From NCBI GenBank assembly GCA_035531675.1, contig DATKSL010000009.1, positions 62,001-126,000 of the forward strand: a stretch of DNA of 64,000 nt. Direction: 5' to 3'. The notes beneath the pieces were generated by a model. That model made no database searches. It saw only the letters and a list, made by a program, of their open reading frames with translations, and was not told the origin of the DNA. Made by a program: the position numbers and the translations under genes. Origin of the DNA: JAJPIG01 sp035531675. Its GTDB lineage: Bacteria > Desulfobacterota > Binatia > Binatales > Binataceae. Each line of letters opens with the position of its first letter. Position 1 is the first letter of the stretch. This document shows positions 1 to 10,677 of the stretch, piece after piece.

Positions 1-1
1 C

Positions 2-1432
<1,431 letters not shown>

Positions 1433-1439
1433 GCTGGCG

Positions 1440-1970
1440 ATGGCGACGCGCATAGTCAAAGTCGAACGGCCGGCGCCGATGACCCGGCGCTGGATGCCGC
1501 TTTTGCTCGGGCTGTGGGTGACCACCAGGCACTTCCTGCACAACCTGCTCGGCTTTGCGCGCGGCCGCCCTGACTTCACTATCTACTTTCCCGAGCAGCG
1601 CTTCGTGCAGGCGCCCGCGATGCGCGGGATGCCGGTGCTGGTGCAGATGGCCAACGGCAAGGAGCGCTGCGTCGCGTGCGGGCTGTGCGAATGGGCCTGC
1701 CCGACCAATTGCATCACGATCTTTCCGGCCGAGACCGCGGCCGAAGTCGAACGCTTCCCGGAAGTCTTCGATATCGATATGTCGCGCTGCATGTTCTGCG
1801 GTCTGTGCGAGGAGGCCTGCCCCGAGGAGGCGATCGTGATGAGCCGGCAGGTCGAGATCTGCACCTACTCGCGGCGCGGCTCGCTATGGCGCAAGCAGGA
1901 TCTGCTGGTGCCGGAGGCCGAACTCAAAACCCGACTCGATTACCTGAGGCCCCACTATGCCCGGCGATAG
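1440..1970 (+). CDS. nuoI: NADH-quinone oxidoreductase subunit I
   Basis: 176-aa ferredoxin-like subunit that carries clusters N6a and N6b and links the peripheral arm to the quinone site. Two CxxCxxCxxxCP motifs are seen near residues 76 (CVACGLCEWACP) and 116 (CMFCGLCEEACP). The N-terminal hydrophobic/basic helix (about residues 18-35) and the stretch around FTIYFPEQRF match the family, and length is normal. It starts at ATG 1440 and its end overlaps the nuoC start by 14 bp, so translation is likely coupled. Confidence 0.95.
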   Translation: MATRIVKVERPAPMTRRWMPLLLGLWVTTRHFLHNLLGFARGRPDFTIYFPEQRFVQAPAMRGMPVLVQMANGKERCVACGLCEWACPTNCITIFPAETAAEVERFPEVFDIDMSRCMFCGLCEEACPEEAIVMSRQVEICTYSRRGSLWRKQDLLVPEAELKTRLDYLRPHYARR

Positions 1971-2670
1971 CCCGCAGCCGCCCGCCGCACCGGTACCGGC
2001 CGAGCCGCCCGCGCCCTCCGCGCTGATGGCGGCGGTGCTGGCGCGGGTCGGGACGATGGTGCTCGAACATCATGCCGAGTTCGGTGACGATCGTATCCAC
2101 GTCGCGCGCGAGCATCTGCTCGAGGTCTGCCCGGCCCTGCGCGATAGCCCGGAGCTCGGCTTCGATATGTGCCTGGACGTGACGGCGGTCGATTATTTCG
2201 GCAATCCGGACGGCTTTCGGATGCCGCCGCGAGTGTGGGATGAGAACCGCGGCGAATGGCGCCGCCCGCCGCAATCGCGCCATCACCTGGTGCCGCCGCC
2301 ACGCGGCCCCGAGCCGCGCTTCGCGGTGGTCTACCATCTGCTTTCCACCCGCCATCTCCATCGCCTGCGGATCAAGGTGCGGGTGCCGGAGGACGACCCG
2401 ACTATCGCGACCGTGAGCGAGCTGTGGCCGGGCGCCAACTGGCTCGAGCGCGAGACCTACGATCTTTACGGGATTCGCTTCACCGGCCATCCCGATTTGC
2501 GCCGCATCTATTTATATGAGGGCTTCGTCGGCCATCCGCTGCGCAAGGATTACGCGAAGGAGCACGAACAGCCGATCGAAGAATATACCGGACCGGGCGC
2601 CAAGGAGCCCCGCCGTCCCCAGGTCGAATATGTCGGACCCGCAAGCAAAGAACCCGACCGTACCCGCTGA
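1957..2670 (+). CDS. nuoC: NADH-quinone oxidoreductase subunit C
   Basis: 237-aa 30-kDa subunit of complex I. The family signature ERETYDLYGIRFTGHPDLRR is seen around residues 165-184, followed by the usual GHPLRKDY. The first 25 residues are Pro/Ala-rich and the last 40 are a charged, proline-rich tail, both outside the conserved fold. It overlaps nuoI at its start, and nuoD starts inside its last 41 bases. nuoC and nuoD are separate here, not fused as in E. coli. Confidence 0.95.
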   Translation: MPGDSPQPPAAPVPAEPPAPSALMAAVLARVGTMVLEHHAEFGDDRIHVAREHLLEVCPALRDSPELGFDMCLDVTAVDYFGNPDGFRMPPRVWDENRGEWRRPPQSRHHLVPPPRGPEPRFAVVYHLLSTRHLHRLRIKVRVPEDDPTIATVSELWPGANWLERETYDLYGIRFTGHPDLRRIYLYEGFVGHPLRKDYAKEHEQPIEEYTGPGAKEPRRPQVEYVGPASKEPDRTR

Positions 2671-3892
2671 GCCGCCCGTGCGCCGGCACGAGGAACTGGA
2701 GCTCGGCGCCGCCGCCACAGGGGCGCTCGAGCCCCTGATGCGCCTGCAGTTCGGACCCTCGCATCCAGCGACCCACGGCACGGTGCGGATCATGCTCGAT
2801 CTCGACGGCGAGCGGATCGTCAAGGCCGACGTGGAGATCGGCTACCTCCATCGCGGTTTCGAGAAGGAATGCGAGACCGGCTACTACTATCAGAACATCC
2901 CTTATACCGACCGGCTCAACTACAGCTCGGCGGTGTTGTGCAATACCGCCTACTGCATGGCGGTCGAGAAGCTGCTCGGGATCGTGACGCCCGAGCGCTG
3001 CGATTTTATCCGCGTGATCGGCTGCGAGCTGTCGCGGATGGCCGACCATATGCTGTGTGTCGGCTCGTCGGCGATGGAGCTGGCGGCCTTCACGCCGTTT
3101 CTGTACCTGCTCGAGGCGCGCGAGCTGGTGCTCGACCAGATCGACGCGTTGTGCGGGGCGCGCGTCACCACCAACGCCATCCGGATTGGCGGCGTGATAG
3201 CAGACCTGCCCGAGGGTTTTCGCGACTTCTCGACCGTCAAACTCGATCGCGCGATCAAGCTGCTCGACGACGCGCACAAGATTCTGACCGACAACATCGT
3301 CTTCCGCCGGCGCCTGGAAGGAACCGGCTATCTTTCGCCGCAGGACCTGATCGCCTACGGCGTAACCGGACCGCTGCTGCGGGCCGGCGGCGTCGCGCTC
3401 GATCTGCGCCGCGCGCAGCCCTACCTGGTCTACCCGCAGCTCGATTTCGACGTCCCGGTCGGCGAGCATAGCGACAACTTCGACCGCTACCTGGTGCGGA
3501 TGGAGGAGATTCGCCAGAGCCGCCGGATGATCGCGCAGTGCCTGGAGCGGATTCCCGCCGGGCCGGTCAACGTCGACGACCCGCGCGTGCGCTGGCCGGC
3601 CAAGAATCAGGTCTTCGGCCGCATGGAAGAGCTGATCGATCAGTTCAAGCTGGTGACCGAGGGCGGACTGTTCCCGCCCGGCGAGGTCTACTTCGGGCTG
3701 GAGTCGTCCAACGGCGAGCTGGGCTTCTACCTGGTGAGCGACGGCACCGGCAAGCCCTACAAATGCCGGGCGCGCTCGCCGAGCTTCTCCAACATGAGTC
3801 CGCTCGGACGCTCGCTTATCGGACGGCAACTGGCCGACGTGGTGCCGACCTTCGGCATGACCAACATGGTCGGCGGCGAATGCGATCGGTGA
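2630..3892 (+). CDS. nuoD: NADH-quinone oxidoreductase subunit D
   Basis: 49-kDa subunit forming the quinone pocket with NuoB. LQFGPSHPATHGTVRI near the N-terminus is the quinone-site loop. YLHRGFEK, YTDRLNY and GARVTTNAIRIGG are conserved blocks. The NiFe-hydrogenase cysteine pairs are absent, so this is a complex I subunit and not a hydrogenase. The C-terminus (FGMTNMVGGECDR) fits the family ending G(E/D)xDR. ATG 2630 is chosen because upstream in-frame codons lie deep in nuoC and AGG stands just before it. It overlaps nuoC by 41 bp; length is 420 aa. Confidence 0.95.
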   Translation: MSDPQAKNPTVPAEPPVRRHEELELGAAATGALEPLMRLQFGPSHPATHGTVRIMLDLDGERIVKADVEIGYLHRGFEKECETGYYYQNIPYTDRLNYSSAVLCNTAYCMAVEKLLGIVTPERCDFIRVIGCELSRMADHMLCVGSSAMELAAFTPFLYLLEARELVLDQIDALCGARVTTNAIRIGGVIADLPEGFRDFSTVKLDRAIKLLDDAHKILTDNIVFRRRLEGTGYLSPQDLIAYGVTGPLLRAGGVALDLRRAQPYLVYPQLDFDVPVGEHSDNFDRYLVRMEEIRQSRRMIAQCLERIPAGPVNVDDPRVRWPAKNQVFGRMEELIDQFKLVTEGGLFPPGEVYFGLESSNGELGFYLVSDGTGKPYKCRARSPSFSNMSPLGRSLIGRQLADVVPTFGMTNMVGGECDR

Positions 3893-3896
3893 TCTG

Positions 3897-5687
3897 ATGG
3901 TGCTCTCTGCTGCCACGCAAGACCGGATACGCGAGGAGATCTCGCATTACCCCAATCCGCGCGGCGCGCTGCTGTTCGCGCTCCACCAGGCGCGCGGCGA
4001 GCTCGGGCGGCTGTCGCGCGAGGCCTATGCCGAGCTCGGCGGAGTCTTCGGGATGCGCGCGGGCGAGGTCGCCGAGGTCGCCTCGTTCTATTCGCTGTTC
4101 ATGCTGCCTCCCGCCAAGGCGGTCTTCCAGGTCTGCACCAATCTGCCGTGCTGCCTGCGCGGGGCGCGCGGACTGGTCGAGCTGCTCGAGGATCGGATCG
4201 GCGCCAAGGCCGGCACCAGCTCGCCCGACGGCCGCTTCGCGATAAGCGAGGTCGAATGTCTGGGCTCGTGCGGTACGGCGCCGGTGGTGCAGGTCAACCG
4301 CGGTCCGTTTCTCGAAAACGTCACGCCGGATTTTCTCGCCGGGCTCACCGCCGATCCCGCAACCGCGATCGAGGCGCGCCATCCCGCGCCGATCATCTCG
4401 ATTATCCCCGACGGCGTCGACGGCTATCTGCTGCCACCCAACGGCACGCGATGGCTGACGGTCGACGACTACCGCGCCAACGGCGGCTACCAGGCGGTGG
4501 TCAAGGCCGGGCAGATGACGCCCAAGGACATCGCCAACCTGGTCAAGGACGCGGGCTTGCGCGGGCGCGGCGGCGCCGGTTTCGTCACCGGGCTCAAGTG
4601 GACCTTCATGCCGCCCAAGGACGACCGCCCGCGCTACCTGGCCGTCAACGCCGACGAAAGCGAGCCGGGCACCTTCAAGGACCGGCAGATAATGGAGCGC
4701 AACCCGCATCAGATGCTCGAGGGCATCATGATCGCTTCGATGGCGATCGAGGCGAACGCCGCCTTCATCTATATCCGCGGCGAATACGTCGAGGGCTATC
4801 GATGCGTGCGCGGCGCGATCGAGCAGGCCTACCAGGCCGGTATCCTCGGCGACCACGCGCTCGGTTTCGGCCGCCGCTTCGATATGCACGTCCAGCCGGG
4901 CGCCGGCGCTTATATCTGCGGCGAGGAGAGCGGGATGCTCGAATCGATGGAGGGGCGCAAGGGCCAGCCGCGCAAGCGTCCGCCCTTCCCGGCGCAGAAA
5001 GGGCTGTGGGGTCAGCCGACCACGGTCGATAACGTCGAGACCGTCTCCCACGTGCCGGCGATAATCATTCGCGGCGCCGACTGGTTCAAGGGCGAGGGGG
5101 CCGAGAAGGCCGCCGGCCATACCCTGTTCGGGGTCAGCGGTCACGTCAAACGGCCGGGAGTCTTCGAGCTCAAGCTGGGCGTCAAGCTGCGCGATCTTAT
5201 CTACCAGTATGCCGGCGGACTCGAGGACGGCCGCACCATCAAAGCAGTGGTGCCGGGCGGCGTCTCGATGCCGGTGTTGCGCGGCGATCAGATCGACGTC
5301 GCGATGGACCACGAGTCGCTGCGCAAGGTCAACACCCTGCTCGGAACCGCCGGTGTGATCGTGATGGACGATCGGACCTGCATGGTGCGGGCGGCACTGG
5401 TGATCGCGCGCTTCTTCGAGCATGAGTCCTGCGGTCAATGCACGCAATGCCGTGAGGGCACCGGATGGTTGTACCGGGTGCTGGGCCGGATCGAGCGCGG
5501 CGAAGGCCGCCCCGAGGATCTGGCGACGATTGTGGATACCGCCAGTTATCTGGAAGGGAAGTGCATCTGCGCGCTGTCGGACGCGGCGGCCTGGGCGGCC
5601 TCCAACTTCCTGCGCCAGTTCCGCGCCGAGTTCGAGGCCCATATCAACGAGCATCGATGCCCCTTGCCGGAGAGCTTCAAGGTATGA
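3897..5687 (+). CDS. nuoEF: NADH-quinone oxidoreductase NuoE-NuoF fusion
   Basis: 596-aa fusion of the thioredoxin-like 2Fe-2S subunit and the NADH/FMN subunit of complex I. Residues about 1-155 are NuoE with ligands CTNLPC (about 79-84) and CLGSC (about 120-124). Residues about 170-590 are NuoF: GRGGAGF near 222 and CGEESGMLESMEG near 340 (NADH/FMN site), and ESCGQCTQCREGTGW near 510 with a later KCIC, ligands of 4Fe-4S cluster N3. The linker is short and no internal start separates the halves. It begins 4 bp after nuoD, and its stop overlaps the next start as ATGA. Confidence 0.95.
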   Translation: MVLSAATQDRIREEISHYPNPRGALLFALHQARGELGRLSREAYAELGGVFGMRAGEVAEVASFYSLFMLPPAKAVFQVCTNLPCCLRGARGLVELLEDRIGAKAGTSSPDGRFAISEVECLGSCGTAPVVQVNRGPFLENVTPDFLAGLTADPATAIEARHPAPIISIIPDGVDGYLLPPNGTRWLTVDDYRANGGYQAVVKAGQMTPKDIANLVKDAGLRGRGGAGFVTGLKWTFMPPKDDRPRYLAVNADESEPGTFKDRQIMERNPHQMLEGIMIASMAIEANAAFIYIRGEYVEGYRCVRGAIEQAYQAGILGDHALGFGRRFDMHVQPGAGAYICGEESGMLESMEGRKGQPRKRPPFPAQKGLWGQPTTVDNVETVSHVPAIIIRGADWFKGEGAEKAAGHTLFGVSGHVKRPGVFELKLGVKLRDLIYQYAGGLEDGRTIKAVVPGGVSMPVLRGDQIDVAMDHESLRKVNTLLGTAGVIVMDDRTCMVRAALVIARFFEHESCGQCTQCREGTGWLYRVLGRIERGEGRPEDLATIVDTASYLEGKCICALSDAAAWAASNFLRQFRAEFEAHINEHRCPLPESFKV

Positions 5688-6091
5688 GCCAGACTGTGCG
5701 CCGCAACGCGATCGTCGACCTGCTGGGCACTCCCGATCGCACCGAGGGTAGCCTCAACGATCCGCGTCTTTATGATGAGAACGGGCTGCGCTTCAACGAA
5801 AAGTGGATTTACCGCCATCTGACGCACGACCCGGCGGGCGTGCCGATGCGGATAATCTACTGGTGGCGCTACGATTTCGTCGGCACCGTGATTCGCGCCG
5901 GCGACCAGGAATCATGGCGGGCCGACAGCCGGCTCGCCGAGGCGGCCGCCAACGACGACCCGCGGCTGGCGCCGCTCAACCCCGCCAATAATCTGCCGGT
6001 TACGCCGAGTAATCAGCATCGTCCAGCCTCGATATGCGCTGACGAAACCGACCTGGGTGGCCATCGCGAGGGCGACGATTCCCTAGTCTGA
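5684..6091 (+). CDS. Unknown 135-aa protein at the end of the nuo operon
   Basis: Its ATG overlaps the nuoEF stop (ATGA), which is strong evidence of co-translation. I do not recognise a family. Residues 1-85 look like a compact soluble domain rich in Trp, Tyr and Arg (WIYRHLTHDP, IIYWWRYDFVG). The last 40 residues are polar and low in predicted structure. There is no signal peptide, membrane helix or cysteine cluster. Its position suggests a role in, or assembly of, the complex I peripheral arm, but that is inference. The weaker C-terminal part could be a decayed extension. Confidence 0.7.
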   Translation: MSQTVRRNAIVDLLGTPDRTEGSLNDPRLYDENGLRFNEKWIYRHLTHDPAGVPMRIIYWWRYDFVGTVIRAGDQESWRADSRLAEAAANDDPRLAPLNPANNLPVTPSNQHRPASICADETDLGGHREGDDSLV

Positions 6092-6283
6092 GCTAACCAG
6101 CCCGTAATCTGCAAAGGGCGAAGTTTTCGCGATAAATCGCCTAGTTATCGCGAGTTGCGAAAATCAGACATTTCCCTTCCCATTTTCGCTCCAGACCCCC
6201 ATAGGCCGAAAAGCACCCAGAGATTGGGCCTTTTCAGGTCGCCGCAAGGGCTTGATTAGGAGTTAAATTAAAGGCTGAGGGTT

Positions 6284-6299
6284 TGGCACGTGATTCGCT
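6284..6299 (+). promoter_or_regulatory. Candidate sigma-54 promoter
   Basis: TGGCACG, four bases, then TCGCT. The GG (6285-6286) and GC (6297-6298) elements are exactly 12 bases apart, as in -24/-12 promoters, and only one base of the TTGC half differs from consensus. Transcription would start near 6310, about 33 bases before the ATG of the 41-aa protein. The rest of the 6092-6283 gap holds an AT-richer stretch with an imperfect repeat around TCGCGATAAATCGC but no gene. A sigma-54 activator is encoded at 37817-39385. Confidence 0.6.
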
Positions 6300-6342
6300 C
6301 TAACAAGGCTCACTAGCGAATCCGAACCAAGGAGGGAAACAT

Positions 6343-6468
6343 ATGAATCTAACCGCGATGACGCTCTATTCGATCGCGTTGGTAGTTCTGGCAGTGGCCA
6401 ACTGGTACGTCTGGCAAACCCAGACCGACGACCGTCCGCACCGCTTCCGGAAACTGCTGCGCAGCTAA
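6343..6468 (+). CDS. 41-aa single-pass membrane micro-protein
   Basis: Starts with ATG after a near-perfect Shine-Dalgarno AAGGAGG (6329-6335). The N-terminal half is one hydrophobic helix (LYSIALVVLAVANWYVW, about residues 8-24); the rest is short, polar and basic (DDRPHRFRKLLRS). This predicts an inner-membrane peptide with a cytoplasmic or periplasmic basic tail. No family is recognised. The sigma-54 site upstream, the strong ribosome site and the terminator immediately downstream make it a self-contained single-gene unit. It may be a small regulatory or stress peptide, or a membrane-complex accessory subunit; neither can be decided from sequence. Confidence 0.75.
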   Translation: MNLTAMTLYSIALVVLAVANWYVWQTQTDDRPHRFRKLLRS

Positions 6469-6489
6469 AGTACGCGGCTCTGACAATTC

Positions 6490-6530
6490 GGCCGCCGGCG
6501 AGATTCTCGCCGGCGGCCTTTTCTTTTTCT
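6490..6530 (+). terminator. Rho-independent terminator
   Basis: A perfect 14-bp inverted repeat (arms 6490-6503 and 6505-6518, GGCCGCCGGCGAGA and its complement) is followed by TTTTCTTTTTCT. It lies 21 bases after the stop of the 41-aa protein. It could also act weakly on the convergent gene ending at 6577. Confidence 0.9.
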
Positions 6531-6576
6531 AATCGATCACCGCCGCAGCGCTACGGCGGGCATTCAGGCGCAAGCG

Positions 6577-7212
6577 CTAGTGGTTGTTATGAGCCTGGCC
6601 TTGGCCGTGGCCGTGATCATTGCCGTGACCATGATCGTTGCCATGACCCTGGTTCCAGCCTTTGTGCTTGCCGTTGTCATGATGCTCGTTGGCGTCCTGG
6701 TCGTGCTGCTCCGCGCGCCATTTGTTGTAGTCCTGGCGATGTGCGCCACTGGCGGCCGCCCAGTTCGGATGATGCGCCCGTACCCAGTCGGCGCGATTGT
6801 GTTCCCACCAGTCGCGATCGTGCCACTGGTGATTGTCCGGGTCATAGTAGCCGTAGTTATGGGACTCATTCCATTGCTGCGGAGTCACCATCCTGGAATA
6901 GGGAGCTCGCCTCGCCCATCCGTAGGAGTAGCGGCCTCCTGAATATGCGAACTTACCCGGATGGGTCTGGATCGCCCGGCGAATCTGGTCATGATCGGCC
7001 AGATACCTATGCAGATCCGGATGCTGCTCGAGGTAGTTGGAGTTATTGACCAGGTTCGGATTCCTGTGGAGCTGCTGTGCCACCCCAGGATGGCTATTCA
7101 GGAAGGAATTGAAGTGGTTCAACTCTCCCTGAGTGACGTACTGCGCCGCCGCCGGCATCGCCAGCGCGCAAGTGACGGCAAATGCGGACAACAAGGCAAG
7201 CACCGTTTTCAT
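6577..7212 (-). CDS. Secreted His/Asn/Gly-rich protein with repeated HP motifs
   Basis: 211 aa. A clear Sec signal peptide (KTVLALLSAFAVTCALAMPAAAQ, cleavage after AxA near residue 23) leads into a domain with repeating FLNSHPGVAQQLHRNPNL and YLEQHPDLHRYLADH units. This is a pattern known in secreted proteins of Acidobacteria and related soil bacteria. Residues about 110-160 are Trp/Tyr/His-rich. The C-terminus is a histidine-rich tail with tandem GHGNDH/GHGQ units, which would bind divalent metal. It is probably periplasmic. The function is unknown; metal buffering or sensing is a guess from the tail. Confidence 0.85.
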   Translation of the reverse strand: MKTVLALLSAFAVTCALAMPAAAQYVTQGELNHFNSFLNSHPGVAQQLHRNPNLVNNSNYLEQHPDLHRYLADHDQIRRAIQTHPGKFAYSGGRYSYGWARRAPYSRMVTPQQWNESHNYGYYDPDNHQWHDRDWWEHNRADWVRAHHPNWAAASGAHRQDYNKWRAEQHDQDANEHHDNGKHKGWNQGHGNDHGHGNDHGHGQGQAHNNH

Positions 7213-7334
7213 TGTAAAATCTCCCTCTGTTTCCCTTAGGTTGCTGGTTTATGTGATCTAAATGAGGCGCCCTTTACACTTTGACGAAGCGTCGCCTTCT
7301 CCCGTTTACGATAAGCAATAGACCGGCCAAGCTT

Positions 7335-7348
7335 TAGTAGGTCTACTA
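7335..7348. promoter_or_regulatory. Small palindrome upstream of the dehydrogenase gene
   Basis: TAGTAG-GT-CTACTA is a perfect 6-bp inverted repeat with a two-base centre, about 110 bases before the dehydrogenase start and 120 bases before the divergent secreted-protein start. It has the shape of a dimeric repressor site, but no regulator is adjacent. Confidence 0.3.
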
Positions 7349-7457
7349 GCGAGCATTAACAGCATTTTAGCTCAGCGCGCTATTCATCGGCGAGCTTTTC
7401 TGGGGTATTGTCCAACGCAATTCGGTTTCACGGACGGTAACAGAAAAAGGGCGGAAT

Positions 7458-8495
7458 ATGGCTGAGAAGAGATACCGGGTGCTGATCACGGAACCGGTCG
7501 GCGGCGAGGCCGGCGCACGGATGGAAAGCGCGCTGCGCGAGGCCGGCTGCGAGATCGTTCTCGGCCGCCCGTTCACCGACGCCGCCACCATCTATTCCGA
7601 GGATGACCTCAAATCGATGGTGCGCGAGATGGACGGCCTGCTGGTCAGCTCGCGCGAGCTGTTCACGCGGGCCGTGATGATGGCCGGGCCGCGCCTGGTG
7701 ACGATCGCCAAGCTCGGTATCGGCGTCGAACGAATCGACGTCAAGGCCGCCACCGAACTGGGAATCCTGGTCAGCAACACGCCGATACCGGAGAACTACC
7801 TCTCGGTCGCCGAGTATGCCGTGGCGTTCATGCTGGCGATGGCCAAGCAGCTCAAGCCCGGCGACCAGCAGGGGCGCGCCGGCCGCTGGCGCAGTATCGT
7901 CGGCACCTTCATGCGCGGCAAGACGGTAGGCCTGGTCGGCTTCGGCCGGATTGGCTCACGCGTCGCCAGCCTGCTGACGCCCTTCGAGGTTCGGCTGCTG
8001 GCCTTCGATCCGTTCGTCAAACCCGAGCGCGCGGCGCAGGCGGGGGTTGAGCTGGTAAGTCTCGAGCGGCTGATGGCCGAGTCGGATTTCGTCAGCCTGC
8101 ACGCGGTGGTGACGGCCGAGAATCGCAACCTGCTCGGCGCCCGCGAGATCGCGCTGATGAAGCCGACCGCCTATATAGTAAATACCGCGCGCGGCGCGCT
8201 GATCGATGAAACCGCGCTCGCCGCAGCGCTCAAGGCTGGACGAATCGCCGGCGCGGCGCTGGATGTCTTCGAGCCGGAGCCGCCCGCCCCGACCAGTCCG
8301 CTGCTCTCCGAGGAGCTCGCCACGCGCACGCTTATCACGCCCCATGTCGCCGGCATGAGTCCCGAGCTGATCGCGAAAATGCCGATGGTCCAGACCGAAA
8401 ACTGTATCCGGGCGCTGCGCGGCGAGCGTCCCGAATTTGTGGTGAATCCGGACGTGATGGCGCACTGGCGCGGGAATCAACGCGCTCAGCGCTGA
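7458..8495 (+). CDS. D-isomer 2-hydroxyacid dehydrogenase (phosphoglycerate-dehydrogenase-like)
   Basis: 345-aa NAD-dependent 2-hydroxyacid dehydrogenase. Substrate domain first, then the Rossmann dinucleotide loop VGLVGFGRIG near residue 157, an acidic position in AFDPF as expected for NAD preference, NTARGALIDE with the catalytic Arg region, and the catalytic His in LITPHVAG. There is no ACT domain, so it is not a full SerA. The substrate could be 3-phosphoglycerate, glyoxylate, hydroxypyruvate or another 2-oxoacid. It is transcribed alone. ATG 7458 is preceded by GGGCGG. Confidence 0.88.
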   Translation: MAEKRYRVLITEPVGGEAGARMESALREAGCEIVLGRPFTDAATIYSEDDLKSMVREMDGLLVSSRELFTRAVMMAGPRLVTIAKLGIGVERIDVKAATELGILVSNTPIPENYLSVAEYAVAFMLAMAKQLKPGDQQGRAGRWRSIVGTFMRGKTVGLVGFGRIGSRVASLLTPFEVRLLAFDPFVKPERAAQAGVELVSLERLMAESDFVSLHAVVTAENRNLLGAREIALMKPTAYIVNTARGALIDETALAAALKAGRIAGAALDVFEPEPPAPTSPLLSEELATRTLITPHVAGMSPELIAKMPMVQTENCIRALRGERPEFVVNPDVMAHWRGNQRAQR

Positions 8496-8505
8496 CCGTC
8501 GATTC

Positions 8506-8521
8506 TCCGCGCTCGCGCGGA
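8506..8521 (+). terminator. Weak terminator-like hairpin
   Basis: TCCGCG-CTCG-CGCGGA, a perfect 6-bp stem with a tetraloop, lies 11 bases after the dehydrogenase stop and is followed by TTGTTT. The short U-tract makes termination uncertain. Confidence 0.4.
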
Positions 8522-8728
8522 TTGTTTCCGCCGGCATCATCGAGCGGCGGTACCAGTTGTCGCCGAAGGGACGTCCGGATTGACCGGGTTCCGCCGTTTT
8601 GCAGAAAACCGCCTGTTGGCAACCGGTTTTTCGATAGCTCGGAAACGGCACGAGGGTTGCTCCCAGACTAATGGGAGCAGCCGCCGTCGAGTTGGTACGC
8701 CGGGAGCGAGCGACGGGCGGGATTTTTG

Positions 8729-8965
8729 ATGATGTATCTGGAAAATCTGACCAACGGTATCGCCCTCGAAGCATTGTATTACGACTCGCGACGTTCCTGG
8801 CTGCTCGCTTATGGCAATCGACCCGAGTTGTACTTGATGCCGAGGCAGCGATGGTTCTGGGCGCTGCGGCAAGCGATCGACGAGATTGCTGCGGAGATCG
8901 ATAGCGATGCGACGCTGCTGATCGATTGGGACCCCGAACCCGACGGCCACTACCTGCTGAACTAG
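8729..8965 (+). CDS. Small hypothetical protein (78 aa)
   Basis: Two adjacent ATG codons (8729, 8732) follow a purine-rich GGGCGGGA. The product is acidic with several aromatic residues (YYDSRRSWLLAYGNRP, RQRWFWALRQAIDEIAAEI) and no signal peptide or cysteines. I recognise no family. It is free-standing and ends 23 bases before the convergent esterase gene. The amino-acid make-up looks protein-like and the reading frame is not a shadow of a longer gene, but length and isolation keep confidence moderate. Confidence 0.5.
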   Translation: MMYLENLTNGIALEALYYDSRRSWLLAYGNRPELYLMPRQRWFWALRQAIDEIAAEIDSDATLLIDWDPEPDGHYLLN

Positions 8966-8988
8966 TCCCGTCGCGCGTCGCCCGCGAA

Positions 8989-9933
<945 letters not shown>

Positions 9934-10121
9934 GATCTTACCCCGGGCCGGTTGATTGCTGAGCGACCTTCATTTGATAGGAGAGCGCGCGCCGCTTGGC
10001 AAGCACGCGGCTAATTGCGGCGCGGCCAACCGTTGGACGATATTCAGTCCGATCGCCGCGCGTGCTATGTGAGCCGATAGCGAAAGCTAAGGGGGTAACG
10101 AACCTGTTTCAGTTAAATCGC

Positions 10122-10529
10122 ATGGTGGCTAGGCTCGGCGCTATCCCGCTCGCGATAATCGCGCTGGGGCTCGCGGCCGGCGTTGCATCGGCCGAGGTCT
10201 CGGGCAAGCAGGACTACATCAAGAATTGCGCTGGATGCCATGGCGCGGACGGCAAGGGCCACGGCCCCGACCTGTACGTTCTGCCCGGCGTCGCACCGCC
10301 CGATCTGACCACGCTCGCGAAGCGCAACGGCGGCGTTTTTCCGTTCCAGGCGACCGAAGATGCGATCGACGGCCGCAAGGGAATCCCGCCCCACAAGCGT
10401 TTCGACATGCCATTTTGGGGCGTCACGATGCAAGCGCCGGGCAAGGAGTTCACGCCCGAGAGCAACGCCAAAGTGAAAGCGCGGCTCGACGCGCTGGTGC
10501 GCTACATCGAATCGATCCAGCAGCACTGA
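10122..10529 (+). CDS. Class I c-type cytochrome
   Basis: 135 aa. The N-terminus is a Sec signal (RLGAIPLAIIALGLAAGVASA). The haem-attachment motif CAGCH is near residue 36, and a Met in RFDMPFWG or VTM is a candidate distal ligand. It is a periplasmic mono-haem electron carrier similar to the small cytochromes that accept electrons from alcohol or sulfite dehydrogenases. No dedicated partner enzyme is adjacent. ATG 10122 gives a normal signal peptide. A CTG at 10104 sits better behind GGGGG (10091-10095) and cannot be excluded as the start. Confidence 0.87.
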   Translation: MVARLGAIPLAIIALGLAAGVASAEVSGKQDYIKNCAGCHGADGKGHGPDLYVLPGVAPPDLTTLAKRNGGVFPFQATEDAIDGRKGIPPHKRFDMPFWGVTMQAPGKEFTPESNAKVKARLDALVRYIESIQQH

Positions 10530-10677
10530 GCGTGAGTTTCCGCGATTCAGTAACTACAGCGTAGTGCCTCAGTTCCGTGTTGGCCGTTTCCTCCGGGTCG
10601 GGTCCGGGGTGATAGCCAGGCTTATGCGCCCGGTCCATCCCGCTCTCAGGTTGAGGACCACCCAAACAAAGGAACGC

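Noticed and set aside
3816..5654. 612-codon open frame on the minus strand opposite nuoD/nuoEF
   Set aside because: It is the antisense of clearly conserved NuoD and NuoEF sequence; its product is rich in Arg, Ala, Asp and His without any domain, as expected of a shadow frame in GC-rich DNA.
10450..10665. Minus-strand 71-codon frame containing MDRAHKPGYHPGPDPEET near 10555-10635
   Set aside because: The opening looks somewhat protein-like, but most of the frame is antisense to the cytochrome gene and I could not link it to any transposase or known family.
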